A DNA stretch of 64,000 bases, taken from Lepus europaeus (lineage: Eukaryota; Chordata; Mammalia; Lagomorpha; Leporidae). The position numbers were made by a program, and so were the translations under genes. The DNA is taken from contig NC_084837.1 in the NCBI RefSeq assembly GCF_033115175.1, positions 10,058,266 to 10,122,265 on the forward strand. Reading direction: 5' to 3'. The stretch's first letter is position 1, and every line of letters begins with the position of its first letter. This document shows, piece after piece, positions 47,132 through 58,714 of this stretch. The notes beneath the pieces were generated by a model. That model saw only the letters and a program-made list of their open reading frames with translations. It was not told where the DNA came from and did not search any database.

Positions 47132-47165
47132 ATCGCTTCTCAGCCTTTTGGCTAAGATCAAGTGT
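47132..47165 (+). pseudogene. 3'-truncated U2 snRNA retropseudogene
   Basis: The 34 bases begin ATCGCTTCTCAGCCTTTTGG and continue GCTAAGATCAAGTGT without a break. They match the first 34 nt of vertebrate U2 snRNA as I know it, with one difference (CAG for CGG). The copy begins exactly at U2 nucleotide 1 and is flanked by an 18-bp duplication (GAGATGATTTGGATCATG at 47114-47131; GAGATGATTTTGATCATG at 47166-47183, one mismatch). It has no U2 promoter, Sm site or 3' box, so it is nonfunctional. It sits in a minus-strand L1. Confidence 0.9.
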
Positions 47166-48984
47166 GAGATGATTTTGATCATGAAAGGGTTTTGAATTTT
47201 GTCGAAAGCTTTTTCCAAATCCGTCAGCTGACCCTGTGGTTTGCATCTTTCGTTGTGTTTTTGTTCATGTTCATGGATGTACATGTTCATGTTCAGTTCA
47301 TGGATGATTCTGGCTGCGTTGTGGGAAGACGTTCCACCCGGTTGCGGCGTGTCGTCCTTTTAATGTGCGGCTAAATCTGGTTGGCTAGAGTTTTGCTGAG
47401 GATCTTCCCACCTGGATTTGCCAAGATGTTGACCTGTAATTTTCCTTCCTTGTAGGTCTGTGTGCAGCTTTGTGGGGAGGACAATGCTGGCCTTGTGAGA
47501 TGAGTTTGCCAGTGTTCCGTTGTCTTCAGTTGTGTGCGAGTTTGGGCTGGAGTTAGTCCTTGTTTAAATGTTTGGTCACATGCACCGGGAAGCCATGGGT
47601 CCCGAGCTTCCTTTGCTAGGAGACGTTTGATGCTTCTTCCGCCTCCCTCGTTGGCACTGATCTGTTCAGATTTTCTGTTTCTTCAGGATTCGGTGTTGGC
47701 AGGTGGATGCGTCCAGGAATTTATCTGTTCTTCTAGGCTGTCTAACCTGTTGCTGTGTGATTGTTCACGGCAGTCACTTACGATCCCTCCGTGGCCTCAG
47801 CTGTAACGTCTTCTCTTTCATGTCTGATTCTGTTAATTGAATCATCTCTCTTTTTTTTTTTTCCCTTGGTAAGTCTGGCGGCGTCCACTGGCAGGCATGG
47901 CCCCGGGTGGAGGGGATGCTCAGGCTTCCTCCTGCCCGCGCACCTCTGCCTCCCGGCCCCATCTCCCACTAGACGCAGGCGTTCCGTCTGTCACTCTTTG
48001 GCCTCCCTCACTGCTGACCCAGAGCTAAGTCAGCAAGATCGCAGAGCAGCAGCCTGGCTGTCTGACTCGGCCTGGCTGTTCTCGGATGCCTGCAGAGTAA
48101 CACGAGAACGCCAGAACTCACAGTTTGTAGAATTGGGCCCAAACCTCTCACTTAATTTCAAAACACAGTCGCAGCGACTGGCGTTGACTTGGGGGTCCGG
48201 CGGGGGCCAGGCAAGGTCGATGCACGCCCCGTACTTGCCTTCACTGAGCCTGTCAGCGGTGTCTCCGAGGTCCATGCTGCCACTCTCCGTGTCCTGGCGG
48301 AGCGAAGGAGTGGGGGGAGAGCGCGCCGGGGGCCTGGAGCTGGGTGCACACTGTGGGGGTGGGTGTCGTGCAGCCCAAGGCGAGCCCCCTCCCCTGCCTG
48401 CCCTGGGGCTCCCCACCACCACCACGTTCCAGCTGTGCACTCCCAGCCCGTGTGTATGACCAAGGCCTCAGAGATGCGAATGAGCTGGAAAGCCCCAGCA
48501 CATTATGTTGACCCAGTGTACACTTTGCCCTGCCATGAGCCCCGCAGCTGTTGTGTGGACGCAGCTGTTTCTGGGGCCGCATTGTGGGCGACGGGGCCGC
48601 AGTGAGGCCATTCTCAGAAGGGGGCTGGCGGTCTGGTTCTCGTCTCTTCCCAGGAAGGCTCTGCACCCCCGGGCCATGCCGGGTGCCAGCACTGAAGCAC
48701 AGAGTTGTAGATGAGCCCCTGCCTGGCACGCAGAGGTCAGGAAACTTTCGATGAGCACCTGCTGTGTGCAGGACACAGCACCAGGCACCCGCGGCAGTGA
48801 GCAAGTGGGCACTGCCCAGCCTGTGCGCAGACCAAGCAGAGATCCAGGGCCTGGGTCAGACCGTGTGCAGGCAGAGGAAGGAGAAGAGAGCCAGAAGGGA
48901 CAGTGCACAGGTGCCCCGGGAGCACCATCTGCTCTGGGCCTGGTTGGAGAGGGAGCACCGTGAAAGCAGGGCAGGGTGGAGCTT

Positions 48985-49285
48985 AAGATTTATTTATTTA
49001 TTTAAAACTCAAGAGTTACAGAGAGGCAGAGGGAGAGAGAGGTCTCCCATCTGCTGGTTCACTCCCCAAATGGCCACAAAGGCCAGAGCTGTGCCGATCC
49101 GAAGCCAGGAGCTTCTTCCAGGTCTCCCATGCAGGTGCAGGGAGCTGAGGACTTGGGCCATCTTCCACCACTTTCCCAGGCCACAGTAGAGAGCTGGATT
49201 GGAAGTGGAGCAGGCAGGACTTGAACCGGCGCCCATATGGGATGCCGGCACTGCAGGCATCACCCGCTGCGCCACAGCGCTGGCC
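48985..49285 (-). mobile_element. C-repeat SINE, type A
   Basis: Tail TTAAGATTTATTTATTTATT; head ending GCGCCACAGCGCTGGCCCC. A short internal deletion removes one of the CAGGAGCCAGGAGC repeats. Confidence 0.92.
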
Positions 49286-50850
49286 CCAGTCACGCAGCAT
49301 CTTTTATGTGAGCCAAGATGCTAAGCCAGACATCTTGAATACCTGCCAAAAACCAGGCACCTGATGGCGAGTAGAGCCGTGACCCCACGTCTAACCATGC
49401 GGTGCGGTCGTGTGTCCCTCACCGCATGTCTCCTGTAGCACCATTCTCGGAAGAAGATGCTACTGGAGAAAGCTAGCGACACTGAAACGACGGGAACATG
49501 GAGAAAAGGGTTTCCAGAAGAAACCTCCGAGTCCACGTGTGGCCTCCTGGGGCCTCCATTCTAGCCGGCAGTGGCAGTGTCGGCCATCTCCCTGCCATCC
49601 GCAGGGGCACGTCCACCGCTCCTTACCAGACTCACAACACGGCCATCAGCCTCCTCACACACACTGCTTTGTCTGCTCAGTGTCCCTCCACGTGCAGACT
49701 TCTGCCCCTGGCTGCTGTGTCCGAGCGTCCTAACCCGCTCCCGAGAGCCACCGCCCCCCCGGGGGCCACAGGGGACCGCCCCCCCTGTCTCGGTGTCTGC
49801 CAGCTGCACCACTTTCTGTCAGTGGGGGGCAGTTGAAGGAAGCGCCTGTTTTCTGTGATCATGATCGTTTTTCCCCAGAAGGAAGACCAGATCAGCTTTG
49901 TGGTTGCCCTGCCCAAGCCCTCGGTGTGACCCCGAGGGGGGAGCAGGGCCGGCGTCTGTTGGAGGAGACTGCCCCGCGCTCGAGCTGTGCCCGCCTGTCT
50001 CCACAAGCGACGTCCCCGGGGTTTCGCTCAGCACAGAGTGGGGATTAAATATTTATAGAGCGGTGAGCAGTGCGGAGCCCCGCTTCGAAGAGGGACTGAG
50101 CTCAGGGAGGAGCGTCTCTAGCCCTGCGGCGCCGTTTCTTGTTGGCTGCGAAGGAATCGGCTGCCTCTCCGCTTCCCTTCCCCATCCGAGGACACAGGCT
50201 CTGCTCCCTGACCAGTCCCTGCGTCCTTGGTGCGCTCCATGTGTGCCAAATGCGAGTCGTGTGCTTGTGTGGGAACGCAGGGCTGCTCCTCGGTGAGGAC
50301 AGGTGTCGGGGGACCGAGCCTCGTGGGGACAGCTTGTCTGACTTCCGCAGAGCACCGGCCGCCTCCCAGGAGGTGGTGATGGGAAGGCCAGCCTTGCGTG
50401 GGTGTCTGGAGGGAGGCAGGTGGCTGCAGGGCTCAACAAGTGACCCCCGAGTAATCACGTGTGAAATATTATGATCATTTTATTTAACTTTTAAATCTGG
50501 GACATCTGTGCCAGTTATTTTTCCACCAGATTTTTTTTATTCACTGTCCTTTTTTTTTTTGCGAGAGCAACACGTTGCAATTTGGTGTCCCAAGAGCCGT
50601 TGGTGCCTCCGTGGAGCGGATCCGTGGAGGAGCTGGCTTATGAAGCCAGGCTGAAAGTGGCTGACATTTTGCTGAATACCCTTTGTCTTTTTATTTTATT
50701 ATTATTTTTATTTCAAAAGCAACCCAAGCTTGATGCTGTGTGTGTGTGTATGAAAACACAGAAAAAATAAATAGAAAAAAAATCTCCAGTCATTTCATCT
50801 GCTGAAGGCAATTGTTGTTTGTATGCATTCTTCAAGTCTTGCTTCTAAAT

Positions 50851-50950
50851 GGGGTTGGGGAGGGAGAGGGAGAGGAAGAGAGAGGAGTTGGGGTAGAGAG
50901 AGAGGAGTTGGGAGGGAGAGAGAGAGGAATGGGGGCGGAGAGAGAGCAGC
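50851..50950 (+). repeat. Polypurine tract with GAGAGAGAGGAGTTGGG units
   Basis: About 100 bp of G/A with only a few T, in imperfect units of about 30 bp. Such mirror-like purine tracts can form triplex DNA; this is inferred from composition. Confidence 0.8.
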
Positions 50951-50995
50951 AGCCAACAGTTTTTACAAACAAAAACAATGGACTCCATATACTGG

Positions 50996-51085
50996 GGCAC
51001 TTTGTGAAATTCAAGGAAACAGTGAATTAGAGCATTTATTTTGGCAAAATGTTTTGGAAATCCACACATCATTTTGCTGTACTAC
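50996..51085. mobile_element. Diverged mariner-type short element
   Basis: GAAATTCAAGGAAACAGTGA, GAGCATTTATTTTGGCAAAA and TTTTGGAAATCCACACATCA follow the layout of the mariner-type element at 20657, with more differences. Confidence 0.45.
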
Positions 51086-51189
51086 GCATTTTTCCTGAGC
51101 CTCCCCACACACACTGTCTGTATTCATTGGGAACTTTTTTTTCCCAAAGCATGTTAATCATACATAATCTATGAACCTGATGCAGTGTG

Positions 51190-51302
51190 TTTTCACATGT
51201 AGCACGTTTGCACATGTGATATGTTTGCACGTGTGATATGTTTGCACGTGTGATATGTTTTCACATGTGGCGTGTTTTCACATGTGGCGTGTTTTCGCAT
51301 GC
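51190..51302 (+). repeat. 17-bp tandem repeat, about 6-7 units
   Basis: Units of the form ATATGTTTGCACGTGTG repeat in tandem. The right side carries the variant GCGTGTTTTCACATGTG. The units change in blocks rather than at random. Confidence 0.9.
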
Positions 51303-54300
51303 TGTCGGTCAGTGTTCTGTGTTCTCCCAAGGCCCATCTCTACTCAAGGTTGACGTGATGGGATGAGTATTTCTCGTGCTTCTCTGTCTTCGGATCGTCA
51401 GCTTTACCGGCTGCATGACGGCCCCTGATGTTGAGGAACCAAGAGGCAGCGTGTTGGAAAGCAGAGGAGTGGAGACCCCTCGGTCAGCTTCCACTCTCGC
51501 CCCCGCCCCCACTCTGGAACTTTCTGCGCCAGTGTCTCCACCTTGGCCTCCCCATCTGTAAAGTGGCCAGGACGCATGAAATTAGATGACATCCGGGAGC
51601 CCTAGGCACCACCACCCCGAGTCCCGTCCCACCCCCTCAGCCCTGGCCACTTCCTGGCCGACCGATTCTTCCCTCCTTCCCTCGGCTCCTATGGGAGACC
51701 CTGCAGGGGCAGGGGCCGAGCGGGGGCGGGATCGTGGCTGCACACAGATCCCTAGGAGAGCGGGCTGCCCCTCCCCAGGGCTCTTGTTCTGGAGGATGGC
51801 GCTCTTGCTTTCTGAAATCACCCGCCCATCTGCCAGGCCTCTCGCCGTGGAGAGCGCACCGGAGACCGGGACAGCTCCACCGCACTTGGCCGTGATGACC
51901 GTGTCAGGTGGACACAATGTGGCTGCGTAGGACCAGCTAGTGTTTGTACTCCTGCGTGCCCTTTCCGCTACGGGATCTGTCTGTGAATCCCCGTCTCTGT
52001 TTTATCAACTCCTTCCCCGTGCTTTGGTGGGGAGGGCCGCAGGGACGCTCTGGTCTGTGCTGCACGCAGCCTGCCAGCTGCACCTGCCCCTGAGCTTTGC
52101 TGATGCTCGGCCGGATGGGGCTGAGCCGCTGCCATCTGGAGCTGCCGCCGAGGGTCATCCTCCCCTGTGCGCCCCCAACCTCTGCATCTTCCCCAAGGAA
52201 AGAAAGGGTTGGATTTCACTGTAACGCGACCCACGGATGAAAACTGCTGCCGGGGCTGAAACCCAGCAGAAGCGACCTCCGGCTGAAGGCTGGCGGGCTC
52301 GGGCAGCTCACAGCCGCAGCCGAAGAGCTGGGAGGCCACCCCTCCCCGGGGGACACGTGCTGTGGCCTCGCGGGGACTCGCCGGCCGACAGCACAGCAAG
52401 GTCCTTGCCCAACGATGAGCAGGTCAGTAGCATCCGAAAGTTCGCTCGTGTTTGCTCCGGGATAGGCCAGGGGTTGAGAGATAATTTTTTTTTTTTTAAT
52501 TTTTTTGGCTTGCTGCCCTGTTGACAGAGGTGATATGGCAGTGTCCTTTCTGGCATGGGTGGAGAGAGCCACGCATTTTGAATTGGCATTGTGCAGGCTT
52601 CCTGAGATGGGGGTGAGGGTAGGATCACACACACACACACACACAGGAACTTACAGGATTGACTCTGCTCTTACGCTGCCTTTCCATTGTCCGGGTCTGC
52701 AGGGGGAAACAGCAGGAAGAGGAATTGTTCTCGTTGTTGGGTCGGGTCGAGAGAGGTGGTTTAGCAGTTCCTGTTCTAGAAGACAAGGTGGGAGTATTTC
52801 CTGGGGAGCTCGGGGCAAAGGAGCAGACAAAGGCGCTCTCTGGGATACATGGCTGCACGCAGCTTGTCCCAGGATTGTCACGGAATCCTACTTGCAACCT
52901 GTCCAAAATACTCCAAGGGAAGAGTGGTTTTTGGGCGCTCTCTCTGCAGCCAGGATCGTTTGTTTTTCTAAATCAGGAGTTACGGAGAAGGTGTTTAGTG
53001 ACCCCGTGACTGGCCACTGAGAATCTTTCCTGCTAGACCTGGCTGACTGTGTGGATCGCACAGTGTGACCAGAACTGTTTCCTTGTAAATGGAGTGTGAA
53101 TTGGTGGCGATTGTCAAGGACTGCGGTGTTTGGTTCTAGAGGTTTGTACGTGCTTCGTGCTTCTGTGACCAAATGTCTCTTTACATAATGGACTTTAGTT
53201 CCTGGTGCACTGAGATACGGGACAGAGCCCCCAAGAGCCATGGGCGGCACCCAGCGATGCTCACCTGCTAGTGTGGCTGTCACTGGACATGCCTCCTGTA
53301 TCCTCAGATAACTGCTCGCACCGAGTCCGCCATTCACTGCACTTCATGGCTCCCCTTACTAACCGACGGTCTCCTAAAACCAAGCTGGCAACCAAATCTA
53401 AGTAAATAAAAATGAGCTGGTCAGTTGGTTCCCCTGCTCGCCCTCTCCCGGGTCAGGCGTGCCGGGAAGCACGCTAACTGCGTGCCGGAGGCAAGTGAGG
53501 AGCCTCTCTTGTCTTCATCCATAGGTTGAAATTCACAACACAAACTAATTTAAAAAACACACAGTCATTTTCTCAGCTTCTAGGCGAAACCATTGTAACA
53601 CGCTAGTCTTGTTTTCCTACTAATTCTAGGCATCTTTGTGGGTCGTTAGTGTTTTCCTGAAGCAGAATAAGTTTGGGGGATTAGACTTTGCAATACGATT
53701 TTCAATCCATATGAAGAAACAGAGCTCTGATGTGCTGCTGTGTAAAAGGTTCTACTATGGACAGTGGTTGGGGACGAAGTACAAGGGAGCAGATAACCTC
53801 CAAGGGGATAAAAACGTTCCCCAGTGTTTTCAGTTTTAATCAAAGGTCCTCGATTCCCAGATACAAAGCTGTGGTGTTGCTAGAGAAGAAATTACAGGAA
53901 TGAATGCTTACCTTTAGGGGAAGCTGTGTGTTGGTGGTGAAGACAGGCTTGTCTGCCTTGGACACGTTATATTGCCATGGGATTTAATTTTTTTTCCATG
54001 AGAATTTGCTGTTTTATTACCCACACAATATCTTTGAGATTTTAAAAAAGCAACCATAATTCCCTTATGGAGAATTTGGGAAATAAAAAAGAAAACCTCT
54101 TCTGATTCTGTCACCGATCTCCAGGTAGTCCATCTTTAACACTCAGTATTTATGTAATCGTCTCCTTTTCTTTCAGCTTAAATGAATGTCAGCCGTTCTC
54201 TCTGTAATTTCAGGAAAGCACTTGGAAGTTTAAATTAAATGCACATTCATTAATCGATGTTTTCCCACCATGTCCTTCCAAAAATTTGACTGGACTAAAC

Positions 54301-54907
54301 CCCCAGCACCTGGGCGTCAGTGCGAGTGAACAGGCACAACTTAAGAAAATGAGATTCAAAATTGAAAAAATAACACAACATTCAGGACGTAAAGCGAACT
54401 GAGCAGGTTCTACGTGGCTATTACATTGCTTACTCCACCTGCTTGCTGGTTTTTAAAGGTCAAGTTCAAGTAAATCACCGTTGTATTTTCACATGCGCTG
54501 TGTGACCTACGCGTGTCCTTGCGTCTGTCCCAGGCTGCACCTGCACAACGTCCGTGACCTTGAGCTGAAGTTTAGCTGTCGGTGCCGATGTCCGTAACTG
54601 GACAGCGGAGGCTGCTGTGCAGGCCCGTTGTGTGCACACATCTCTTACTGAGGGGCACTTCACAAGATGGGCAGTGGCATGATGAAGTGCGCCCTTCTGA
54701 GAGACGGCACCGCGGTGAGTGCTGTCTGCGTCCTCACGCCCTGCTAATGGCCTCTCTCCCTCGGCCTGCTCTCCGATATCCCAGGGTCTCTGAAGGGAAA
54801 TAATTAATTCATGGGCACTGGCCGTGTGTGCTGGGAAGCAAGGCTGCCTTATTCGCATGTGTGACCACTCGCACACCAAGCAGCCAGTCACACGCACGCA
54901 CGCACGT

Positions 54908-55065
54908 GTACACGCGCACGGTGACCCCACGCAGGCTCAGCGGTCCTGTGCTGGCGCGGCAGCAGGAGCGGGTGCGTTACGGTCCTGTACACGCGCACGG
55001 TGACCCCACGCAGGCTCAGCGGTCCTGTGCTGGCGCGGCAGCAGGAGCGGGTGCGTTACGGTCCT
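54908..55065 (+). repeat. Perfect 79-bp tandem duplication
   Basis: Two identical 79-bp copies start GTACACGCGCACGGTGACCC at 54908 and 54987. Both end GGTGCGTTACGGTCCT. A short (CACG)n run precedes the first copy. Confidence 0.95.
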
Positions 55066-55249
55066 TTGATGGTGAGTTTTCAGCACAGTTCTCTGAAGTC
55101 CTCCGGGCCCAGCACAGTGGTAAACGCCTTAGCTCCATCTTTGTGCAGGGCAGGATCAGGCTGCGTGGTTGGTGGGGTCCACGGCCAGCCCTGCCTTGGG
55201 GCCTGATAATACGACCCACCTTTTGTGCCACGATCATCATGGACAATTT

Positions 55250-57010
55250 CAAACATACAGCCAACCAAGAGAGTTGAACGCATGTATGCACGCGTGTACC
55301 GACCGCTAGGTTCTGGGTTAGCATCTTGTTCCTATGCGTCCCGTTTTTAATGCATTTCAGAGAAAGTTGTAGACATCCGTGTTCTTTAGCATGCATGTTT
55401 CCGATCAAGGGTCAGTGGTGCTTGGAGTGTTCTGGGATAAAACGTCTAGGACGTGAAACGTGCAGGTCTGAGGTGGACTCTGCTAATTTTCGACGAGTCC
55501 AGCGCCTGTGTAATGGAACCGCATCAGGCTCCGGACCCGACAGCCCTGGCTGCGTTCTCCTGCCCCTCCCTAGTAAGCCTGGCTGCACACCCCGCCCCCG
55601 GGAGCCGCTCCTCTGGTTATATTTTAAAGCACAGCTTAGAACAGCATATAAATATAGATGGAATCTTATCTGGCTTCCTTCACTCACAGTCATCGCACGG
55701 ATCAATAGTCTTGTCTTTTCGCTGGGGAGTAGCTACTGAACCACAGTTTGTTTATCCAGGCCCCTGGTCATGGGCACGTGGGCCACTGACGTTAGGAAGT
55801 AGCACTAGAGAGCCGCTGTGAACATGATTGGATAAAGTCTTATGGACGCGTTTCAGTGTTCTGTCTACCAATGGAATTGCTGGGTGCTGGGGTTGGTGCG
55901 TGTTTAGTTTCCTGAGAAACCATCAGACCTGTTTACCCTCTGTCCGTCTTTCCAGATTTTAGCCATTCTGTGATGGAAACAGGGTGGCATCTCTTGTGGT
56001 CTTTTTAAAACATCTTCCAGTGTCCAAGTCTCTGCCAATCTTTAATTGTTGTCTCCTTATTGTTGGGTTATAGGAGTTTTCCTGTTATGGGTAGCACTCC
56101 TTTTTGGATTTCATTTTAGCCGGCACTGTGCCTGTTCCCCTTGGAGCGGTATCTCTCCATGTGAGTGCGTAAAGCTTAGCACTGCCCGTGCCGCAGCAGT
56201 GTCCCCGCCCGTGGGTCTTTTCTCTGTGCCCCGTCTGGGGAACCTTTGCTCCCTCTCACGCCAGGACGATGTTCTCCCGTGTGGTTTTCCTGGAAGCTTC
56301 CTGGTTTTTACTCCTAGGTTTGGTCGGGCCCGAGGTCCACGTCAGGTTCATGTTTGTGTGTGGTGAGAAGTGGGGGCACAGAGGGGTGCTTCTGCCTGTT
56401 CCGCGAGGACGTACACTTGTCCCACATCTCAACATCACTTGCTGAGACGTTGCTTTTCCCAGTCTACGGCTAGGGCGCCCTTTAAATCTCACCTGGCCGT
56501 GCAGGTAGGAGTCCCTTTCTCAGTCTGCTCTGTCCCCTGCAGCTGTTTGTCTGTGTCAGCCCATACTGTTTGGGTTACTGTAGCTTTGTGTTAAATCTGG
56601 AAGCCCGGCAGGGCCATCTCCCCAACCCTCCTCCTTTTCAATATTGCTTCGGTTGTTCTAGATTCTGCAGATTTTCATACGAAATTAGCATCAACTTGTC
56701 CCTTTCTGTTCCCAGCTGTGGTCGGGAGTAAATTGAATCTGGATTAAAATCAGAGAGAATTGGCATCTCAGCAGTGTTGATTCTTCTAATCCATGAGCCT
56801 GGGCTGTCTTTAATTTGTAGGTCTCGTTCTATCTCTCACTTGGCAGTGTACTGATCTTTCTCTTCTTTTGTTAAATTTATTTAGAAGCATGTAATTCTTA
56901 TGCTTTTGTAAATGAATGGACTTTTATTTTTTTCCAGATGTTAGCTGCTATTATGTGATACTTTGTGATATGAGTGTTTCGAAACCACCTTGCTAGCATT
57001 TACATAAAAA
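55250..57010 (-). mobile_element. Old L1, minus strand
   Basis: AATGGAATTGCTGGGTGCTG (antisense 3' UTR type) is followed by TGTCTCCTTATTGTTGGGTT. Antisense ORF2 then runs from TTGTTCTAGATTCTGCAGAT to TTGATTCTTCTAATCCATGA. The left edge is uncertain. No usable frame remains. Confidence 0.75.
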
Positions 57011-57024
57011 AAAAAAACAAAAAC

Positions 57025-57367
57025 TGGCCAGCGCCGCGGCTCAGTAGGCTAATCCACCGCCTGTGGCACCAGCACCCTGGGTTCTAGTCCCAGTTGGGGC
57101 ACTGGTTCTGTCCCGGTTGCTCCTCTTCCAGGCCAGCTCTCTGCTGTGGCCCAGGAGGGCAGTGGAGGATGGCCCAAGTGCTTGGGCCCTGCACCCGCAA
57201 GGGAGACCAGGAGGAAGCACCTGGCTCTTGGCTTCGGATCAGTGTGGTGCGCCGGCCGTAGCGGCCACTGAGGGGTGAACCAACGGAAAAGGAAGACCTT
57301 CCTCTCTGTCTCTCTCTCTCTCACTGTCCACTGTGCCTGTCAAAACAAACAAACAAATAAACAAAAC
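57025..57367 (+). mobile_element. C-repeat SINE, type B, plus strand
   Basis: The head GGCCAGCGCCGCGGCTCAGT and GGGTTCTAGTCCCAGTTGGG carry both polymerase III boxes. It ends CTGTCAAAACAAACAAACAA. It lies at the end of the 55250-57010 L1. Confidence 0.93.
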
Positions 57368-58550
57368 CACCCTACAGCTTATTTCCTTGTCTCTTCAGAG
57401 AGCTGGCGGGGAGCTGAAAGGGCTCAGCCCCAGCCTCAGGGCTGAGGAGCAGAGCTCGGAGCCGTGTGCCGCTGTTGGCTGAGTGAGCCTGGCCTGTGAC
57501 TGCTGCTGCCCAGTGGAGCCCGCCTCCTCCCTGACCGCAGTCTTCCCTGTAATGTCCACGGGGACAGAGCTCTCTAGCCCCTTGGGAATCTGGAGGCCCT
57601 CAGTGTTCTCCCTAGGAAAGGAGAGGGAGAGGGAGAGGGAGAGAGAGTGTGTGTCTCTGTGTGTGTGCACTTTGTGTGCAGTTCAGGACACTCGGGAAGC
57701 CCCTGCCGCCTGTGTGTTAGCTGTTCGGGGCCCACAGGCCCCTAACCGCGCAGCCCTGTTCTGGAACGGGAGTGTGACAGGGCAAGAGACGGCTTCCTTT
57801 CCTCTGGTCTGCAGCCCCCAGCACCGTGTGTGGCCTCGCACAGCTCCCCTGTGCACCTGTGGAGCAGCCCGGCCCTGGTGCACCGTGGCCTCCTGTGAGC
57901 CCTGCCTCTCCCAGGTAGTGCCAGGTGCCCCACGGGCAGGCCAGCGTCCACTCTTAGAGAACAGGAGTGCGTCCCAAGCAGGGCCGCCATCCAGCTAACT
58001 CGATTGGCCGAGCCAGGAGGTATCTTCGGGCCACCTGGCCAGTCACCCCTGTGGTGCAAGGCCTGGAGTCTCCAAGAATCACCCCGGTCATTCCATGGTA
58101 TATTTGTACAGGGTGGTGGGGACTGGGACTGCCGATTTAAAGCTGGCTCTCTTTGGGGCTGCTTAGAAGGAAAGGGCTGGGGACAAAGGGTAGATGTCCA
58201 CCCTCCCCCAGAATGGAGCTCTGCACTCTGACCCTCAGCCCTCTGCTCCCCAGATGCTGGCTGTGAGCTCAGCGGCCAGCTCCCCTCCCACCAGGCGGCT
58301 GCCCTTGGCCGTGCGGGATCCCCCGAGCCACGCTCGGCTGCGGGAGCCTTCACAGAAAGCCGGCCCCAGGACGTCTCCCCTGGAAGGGCTTCAGGTTCCC
58401 GGATGAGAGGAGTTCGGTGACAATGGCATGTCAGGGCCATCTCCTCTCTCCCTGCCGCCCGGAATTAGGTCACAGCGCATCCCTCTGCTGTCGTCTCCCG
58501 AGAGCGGGCACCCAATGACGGCGATGCCCTGTGTGTTTCCTCCCGTGCAG

Positions 58551-58714
58551 GTGCCGGAGTCATGGGCAGCAAGCCGTCCACCCCGGGCGGTGACTGCACA
58601 GCGCAGGCCCTCAGGACAGAAGACATCCACGCTGCCTACAGACGGGGAGACTCCGGCAGGGCCCGAGACCTGCTCCGAGAAGCTTGCGACGAGAGCACAT
58701 CCCAGCTGGAGAGG
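58551..58714 (+). CDS. LRRK1: LRRK1 exon 3, residues 33-87
   Basis: This 164-bp exon follows acceptor TTTCCTCCCGTGCAG. GT completes the Gly split by intron 2, then the frame reads [40 protein letters not shown] and [14 protein letters not shown]. It ends at AGG|GTAGGG in phase 0. The phase match with exon 2 (97 + 164 coding nt = 87 codons) and the resemblance to the human segment N-G-A-G-D-T-G-G-K-P-S-T-R-G-G-D, then A-A-Y-R-R-G-D, make the call firm. The Arg/Asp-rich helix leads into the ankyrin repeats encoded downstream. The GTAGGG donor is weaker than those of exons 1 and 2. Confidence 0.95.

Larger units (their letters stand above)
44640..47870 (-). mobile_element. Old L1, minus strand, 3' UTR through ORF2
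   Basis: From left to right: antisense L1 3' UTR (AATGGTCCCACAATCAAGTC, a (TG)n tract at 44763-44784, GGACCAACATCTCTCCACTA), then AGTGGAGTTGCCAGATCGCA and AACAGGTGTGAGGTGCAGGC, then TTGAGTTGTATGAGTTCTTT onward, then antisense ORF2. The minus strand at 46817-47290 gives reverse-transcriptase-like pieces such as LEKAFDKIQNPFMIKIISHL and LSLSADNIILYKETLSES, interrupted by frameshifts. Three SINEs and a U2 fragment interrupt it. It cannot encode an active enzyme. Confidence 0.85.
23761..58550 (+). other. LRRK1: LRRK1 intron 2 (34.8 kb)
   Basis: Donor GTAAGT at 23761; acceptor TTTCCTCCCGTGCAG ending at 58550. It splits a Gly codon (phase 1). The recognisable contents are listed separately. Intervals longer than 300 bp in which I see only unique or unassignable old sequence are 23761-24570, 24725-26730, 26960-29300, 29603-30949, 31320-31780, 32695-33830, 35100-38420, 39600-40230, 44140-44640, 47870-48980, 49290-50850, 51303-54907 and 57370-58550. 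No exon of another gene was recognised on either strand. Confidence 0.85.

Noticed and set aside
46817..47290. Minus-strand 157-aa open frame with reverse-transcriptase-like pieces as a possible gene
   Set aside because: It is a frameshifted remnant of L1 ORF2, interrupted by the U2 insertion, with no complete catalytic block.
47761..48459. 232-aa open frame after the minus-strand L1
   Set aside because: It starts inside antisense L1 sequence and continues into GC-rich unique intron. No family match, and overlapping frames exist on the other strand.
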